64,000 bases of DNA, taken from assembly GCA_019973155.2 (NCBI GenBank), contig LC707859.1:62001-126000 (forward strand), read 5' to 3'. Both the position numbers and the translations under genes were made by a program. The stretch comes from Phanerochaete sordida. Its lineage: Eukaryota; Basidiomycota; Agaricomycetes; Polyporales; Phanerochaetaceae. The notes under the pieces were generated by a model. That model did no database searches. It saw only the letters and a list, made by a program, of their open reading frames with translations, and was not told the origin of the DNA. Each line of letters starts with the position of its first letter. The first letter of the stretch is position 1. Positions 60,122 to 64,000 of the stretch are shown piece after piece.

Positions 60122-62067
60122 TTTAGTAGTCTGACAAGCAGCTGCATTCTCAAAATTTTATTAAGGCAACGAAGCGAAGCAAGCGATGCTAAAGCAAGGG
60201 CGTAGCCAGAGAGCAGCAAAGCGGTATCACAGCCTCGCTTGCGCAGCGAAGCAATCGCTAAAAAAAAATTATAAATAGTTACAAGAAACTATTTATAATT
60301 TTTTTAACTGCTTCGCCGCGTCTGTGCTTTAGTCGCGCAAGCGGTCGAAGGCAATCGCTTAAGCGGTGCAAGCGGATGCTTTAGTCCTTTAAAAAATTAT
60401 AAATAGTTACAAGTAACTATTTATAATTTTTTATTGCGCTGCTTCGCTTCGCGGCCACGAAGCGAAGCAAAAGATCACAAAGCGGTGCTAGCGGATGCTT
60501 TAGTCGCGCAAGCGGTCGAAGGCAGCTAGGGCTACGCCAGACCCTGTTATTATTAATCCTAAAAAAAAAGAATTTAATTCTTTTTTTTTTGGTATTAAAT
60601 ACTTAAAAATTTATTGCATTATAATTGAAACTTTTGAAACAAAGTTAACGTTTATTAGGATGTTGCTTTTTTGTTATTTACTCCACCCCCTTATTTCTTT
60701 CTTTCTTTCTGTACCCTTTACTTTTTTAAATAGTTAACCTATATTACTATGAGAAAAAAAAAAAATTTTTTTTTATTGTGTTTTTTAATAACAAAACCTC
60801 TCTGAACAAATTTAAAAATTTTAAGTAGACGTTCAATACCTTTAGGGTTTTTCGCGACTTTTAAGTTAAACCTTCAATAGACCTTTGGTCGGAAGGAGCG
60901 ATTATTTAAGGAACTCTAAAAAAAAAAGCAAATACCAGGTTAAAATTGTTGACGTTTTTTTTTTTTCTGCTTAACTAAAAATAGATTAATAATGAATATA
61001 TTAAATTTTAATCTATTTTTATAAGTGCCTTTTTTTATTCATAAGGCAGATAAATATCTGTTTATAAATTTATGCCGTAAGGCCTATTAATTAGGATAAG
61101 TCCTATTTTTAACCTTGAGCCAATATTAGTCTGGCTCTCTTGTGATACCGCTTTGCTGCTCTCTGGCTACGCCCTTGCTTGCGCTAAAGCATCCGCTTGC
61201 GCACAGTCGCGCAAGCGGTCGAAGGCGGCCTTCGGATGCTTGCTTCGCTTCGATGCTAAAAAAAATTATAAATAGTTACAAGTAACTATTTATAATTTTT
61301 GTTTTTTTTTTTTTTTACTTTGATCTTTGATCTCGCTTTCGCTTGCGCAGCAGCAACGATCAAAGATCACAGCGGTGCAAGCGGATGCTTTAGTCCTTTA
61401 AAAAATTATAAATAGTTACAAGTAACTATTTATAATTTTTTATTGCGCTGCTTCGCTTCGCGGCCACGATCAAAGATCACAAAGCGGTGCTAGCGATGCA
61501 TCGCTAGCTTGCGCAGCAAAGCAAAGCATCAGTAAAAGGCATCGCTTGCGCACAGCGGTGCGGTCAAAGCATCGAGGCTCGCGCTTAAAAAAATTATATT
61601 TAAAATATCATTTTTTATAGGGGTGCCTTTTTATAAAAATTTACTATTAATTTTTTTTAGAGTGTTTAAATTTTGATTTTAGATTATTTGTTTTTCTCTT
61701 GGTTAAACCTACTTGATATTCTTATAATATCTTGGTTAAGCCTTTCGTATGTTTATAGATTAATTTTACTTTTTTAACTTAATTTTTCCACACTTACTAA
61801 CTGGTCTATCTGTACACTTAAAAAACATAACACGCTGCTTCGCTAGCTTTAGCGGTGCGCAGCCCTTCGGACAAAAAATTTTTTTTTTTATTTTTTTTTA
61901 ATCCTATATTATATTTTTTGTTTTTTTTTTTTAGTACGGATACTAAACCCGACAGTGCACTTTGTGCTTAGTAAGGGGTAAAAACAGTTACAGTTTATCT
62001 TATAACATAGTATAATTAAAGATATATAATATATTAATTATGCAGGCTACTAATTTTTTTATTTAAA
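60122..62067 (+). repeat. Intergenic rps3 to nad6
   Basis: Palindromes at about 60262-60307 (one arm altered: TTACAAGAAAC), 60393-60435, 61258-61300 and 61398-61442, with GC blocks (60140-60260, 60305-60390, 60440-60540, 61140-61260, 61320-61395, 61445-61580). 60780-61130 is free of these repeats, holds no ORF and looks moderately structured (CTTTAGGGTTTTTCGCGAC, ATAGACCTTTGGTCGGAAGG); I could not assign it to rnpB or any other RNA. Confidence 0.65.
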
Positions 62068-62679
62068 ATGAAAAATCTTTTTATCGATATTTTAGCTTTT
62101 GGTGCTCTTCTTTCTAGTGTTTTGGTTATTACTTCTAAAAATCCAGTAATAGCTGTTATTTTTTTAATTTCTGTGTTTATAAATGCTGCAGGATACTTAA
62201 TTCTATTAGGAATTGGGTTTATAGGTATTTCATATATAATTTTATATGTTGGTGCTATAGCAGTATTATTTTTATTCGTGATTATGCTTTTAAATATCAG
62301 ACTTAGTGATCTGTTAGAAGCAGGTTCTCAATACACTAAAAATATTCCTTTAGCAATAGCTATAGGTTTACTTTTTATATATGAAATCTTTACAATAATT
62401 CCGTTTAGAATTCATGATGTATCCTTGATATCTTCATTATTAAATTTAATCACAAACTTAAATGAATTATTTTTAACTTCAGATATTTCAACACTAAATG
62501 TTGTTTATAATACAATTAATCCTATATTGGCTGATTCTACTTTTACTAATTTCACTCAAATTCAGGCTTTAGGGCAAAGTTTATATACTTTTGGGGCTTT
62601 TTGGTTAATTATAACTAGTGTAATTTTATTATTAGCAATGGTAGCTCCTATTTTCATTACTCACAAATCAAACAAATAA
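62068..62679 (+). CDS. nad6: nad6, NADH dehydrogenase subunit 6
   Basis: 203 codons. SKNPVIAVIFLISVFINAAG, the YLILLGIGFIGISYIILYVG and AIAVLFLFVIMLLNI helices (conserved ND6 core), and a C-terminal helix FGAFWLIITSVILLLAMVAP. No intron, normal length. Confidence 0.95.
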   Translation: MKNLFIDILAFGALLSSVLVITSKNPVIAVIFLISVFINAAGYLILLGIGFIGISYIILYVGAIAVLFLFVIMLLNIRLSDLLEAGSQYTKNIPLAIAIGLLFIYEIFTIIPFRIHDVSLISSLLNLITNLNELFLTSDISTLNVVYNTINPILADSTFTNFTQIQALGQSLYTFGAFWLIITSVILLLAMVAPIFITHKSNK

Positions 62680-63899
62680 TCACCAGGTATAGTTTAAAAG
62701 ATTTAAAAGCTAATTAAAATAAAATTTTGCTGCCTGCGCTTATAAAATTTTTATCAGAGCACTCTGATACCCTTTGCCTTCGCCAGAGCATCGACGATCG
62801 CAGCAAGCAGCAAAGCACCGTCATAAAAAAATTATAATTAAATTATAATTTTTTTTAAGCACCGGTCATTATTATTCTCTTATTTACAATTAGCTGTGCG
62901 CACTGCCTTTAGTCGCTTGCGGCGGTGCCTTGTGTCTGTGCTTTAGTATATCTAGGCTCCAAAAATTCATTTTAACCCTAAACCTCAAGGGACCTCAGTC
63001 CCTTATATCCAGAGAGGCGAGTGTTGAACGAATATCAGTAGCTGTACTGCGCTAGCGCGCTTATCTTTTATCCGATCTTTGATCAGCGCTACGCTAGTAA
63101 ATCACAAATTATTTATTTAAATATAAACATTTTATTAGAGAGGTGTCACAATGTAAAATCGCGAAAACGTGGGTAACCCTTAAACCCCCTAATTTATTTT
63201 TATAGGGGATCTCCAAATGTATAGCTACGGTACTTAAAAAGAATTGCACTAAAAAAATTTTATTTTTTAATCTAAAAATTTTATAACACGGTGCGCAAGC
63301 GCGCAAGCGCGCTTATAAAATTTGTATATAGATTTATGCTTTGCTAAAAAAAAATTATAAATAGTTACAAGTAACTATTTATAATTTTTTTAACTGCCTT
63401 CGCTAGAGCTGCTAGCGACTCTAGCACCGCTTCGCTGCTCTTCGCTAAAAAAAAATTATAAATAGTTACAAGTAACTATTTATAATTTTTTTAACTGCTT
63501 TGCCTTCGCTAGAGCAGAAGAAGCAGAGCAGCGAAGAAGCAGAGCAGCACCGCTTCGCTCGCTTAAGCGGTAGCAGCGAGCGAGGCCTTCGGAGGGCAAG
63601 CGATAAATTTGTATATTTATATAAAAATTTTATAAGCGCATATAAAAAAAAATTAAAAAATTTTTTTTAAGGCAGGGGCAAGGGCAAGGGTGAAAGAGTC
63701 AGTGCAAAAAAAAAAAAATTATGCTTATATACTTAAAAGAGTTATTGATAAAAAAAAAATTTTTTTTTTTTATTTCTAAATATATTAATTTAATTTAAAA
63801 AATTTTTCCAATAGCTAGCCCTAATAAAATTTGTATTTGTATTTAAAATACTATCTGTCCGTAATTATAAATAAAATTTTATTTATGTTTTTTTTTTTT
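62680..63899 (+). repeat. Intergenic nad6 to trnP
   Basis: AT hairpin at 62822-62860, GCACTGCCTTTAGTCGCTTG block at 62899, palindromes at about 63345-63390 and 63447-63490, GC blocks at 63395-63600. An uncommon stretch AGGGACCTCAGTCCCTTATA (about 62988) forms a short hairpin. No gene. Confidence 0.65.
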
Positions 63900-63973
63900 A
63901 CGGTAGACTCCAAAGCGGCCGTGGTACTCTTCTTGGGTGAGAGAAAAAGTGTGTTCGATACACACCTACCGTT
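63900..63973 (+). tRNA. trnP: tRNA-Pro (UGG)
   Basis: Acceptor ACGGTAG pairs perfectly with CTACCGT, anticodon stem CTCTT/GAGAG with loop CTTGGGT giving TGG, T arm TGTG TTCGATA CACA. Discriminator appears to be T, which is unusual. Confidence 0.88.
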
Positions 63974-64000
63974 TATAGTAATGACCACAATATATTATAT

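Noticed and set aside
60780..61130. RNase P RNA (rnpB) or large rRNA fragment
   Set aside because: I could not find the conserved P4 segments or any large-rRNA landmark; kept only as an unassigned region.

Overview
The window is a 64 kb slice of a large, AT-rich fungal mitochondrial genome. It carries the core respiratory genes nad1 (3' end), atp6, cob, nad2-nad3, nad4, atp8, cox3, nad4L-nad5 and nad6, a free-standing rps3, the small-subunit rRNA, ten tRNAs with a readable anticodon and one more of uncertain identity, many group I introns and many homing-endonuclease genes (HEGs). nad2/nad3 and nad4L/nad5 each overlap by one base, as is common in fungi. A free-standing rps3 and a tRNA-Trp with anticodon CCA argue against a filamentous ascomycete; I cannot place it further. 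cox1, cox2, atp9 and the large rRNA are not in the window.

Layout: 1-5.1 kb, nad1 3' exon followed by two stacked HEG modules and two displaced copies of nad1 3' sequence. 5.7-8.2 kb, the only minus-strand block (HEG relic, atp6, trnS). 8.7-19.7 kb, trnI and cob, split into seven exons including one of 13 nt. 21.5-24.0 kb, trnW, a tRNA-like element, nad2 and nad3. 26-28 kb, trnM and nad4. 29.1-30.5 kb, a duplicated nad2 leader and start fused to an unknown ORF. 34.8-35.7 kb, atp8 with an overlapping unknown ORF. 36.6-40.3 kb, cox3 (two exons). 41.5-49.9 kb, a nad4L-derived chimeric ORF, nad4L and nad5 (five exons). 51-57.5 kb, trnH, trnM, rns, trnV, trnL, trnR. 58.8-62.7 kb, rps3 and nad6. 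trnP closes the window.

All spaces between genes, and several genes, are loaded with a dispersed repeat family. Its core is a near-perfect palindrome with arms AAATTATAAATAGTTAC / GTAACTATTTATAATTT. I counted about 75-80 copies by eye, in both orientations, mixed with GC-rich blocks (CTTCGCT, AAGCGGT, GCTAGCG words). Copies sit inside HEGs whose reading continues on both sides, which is direct evidence of mobility. One 176-bp composite element occurs at the homologous site in two paralogous nad5-intron HEGs and differs at only two bases, while the flanking HEG sequences are clearly diverged.

The most interesting signals are: (1) nested replacement of the nad1 3' end by two HEG modules; (2) a family of chimeric ORFs that have taken the leader and first codons of respiratory genes (nad2 to a 413-aa ORF, nad4L to a 151-aa ORF); (3) an atp8-overlapping ORF that could be joined to atp8 by a -1 frameshift (U UUU UUG followed by an inverted repeat) and that appears to share a membrane domain with the nad2 chimera; (4) the mobile palindrome family and its 176-bp composite.
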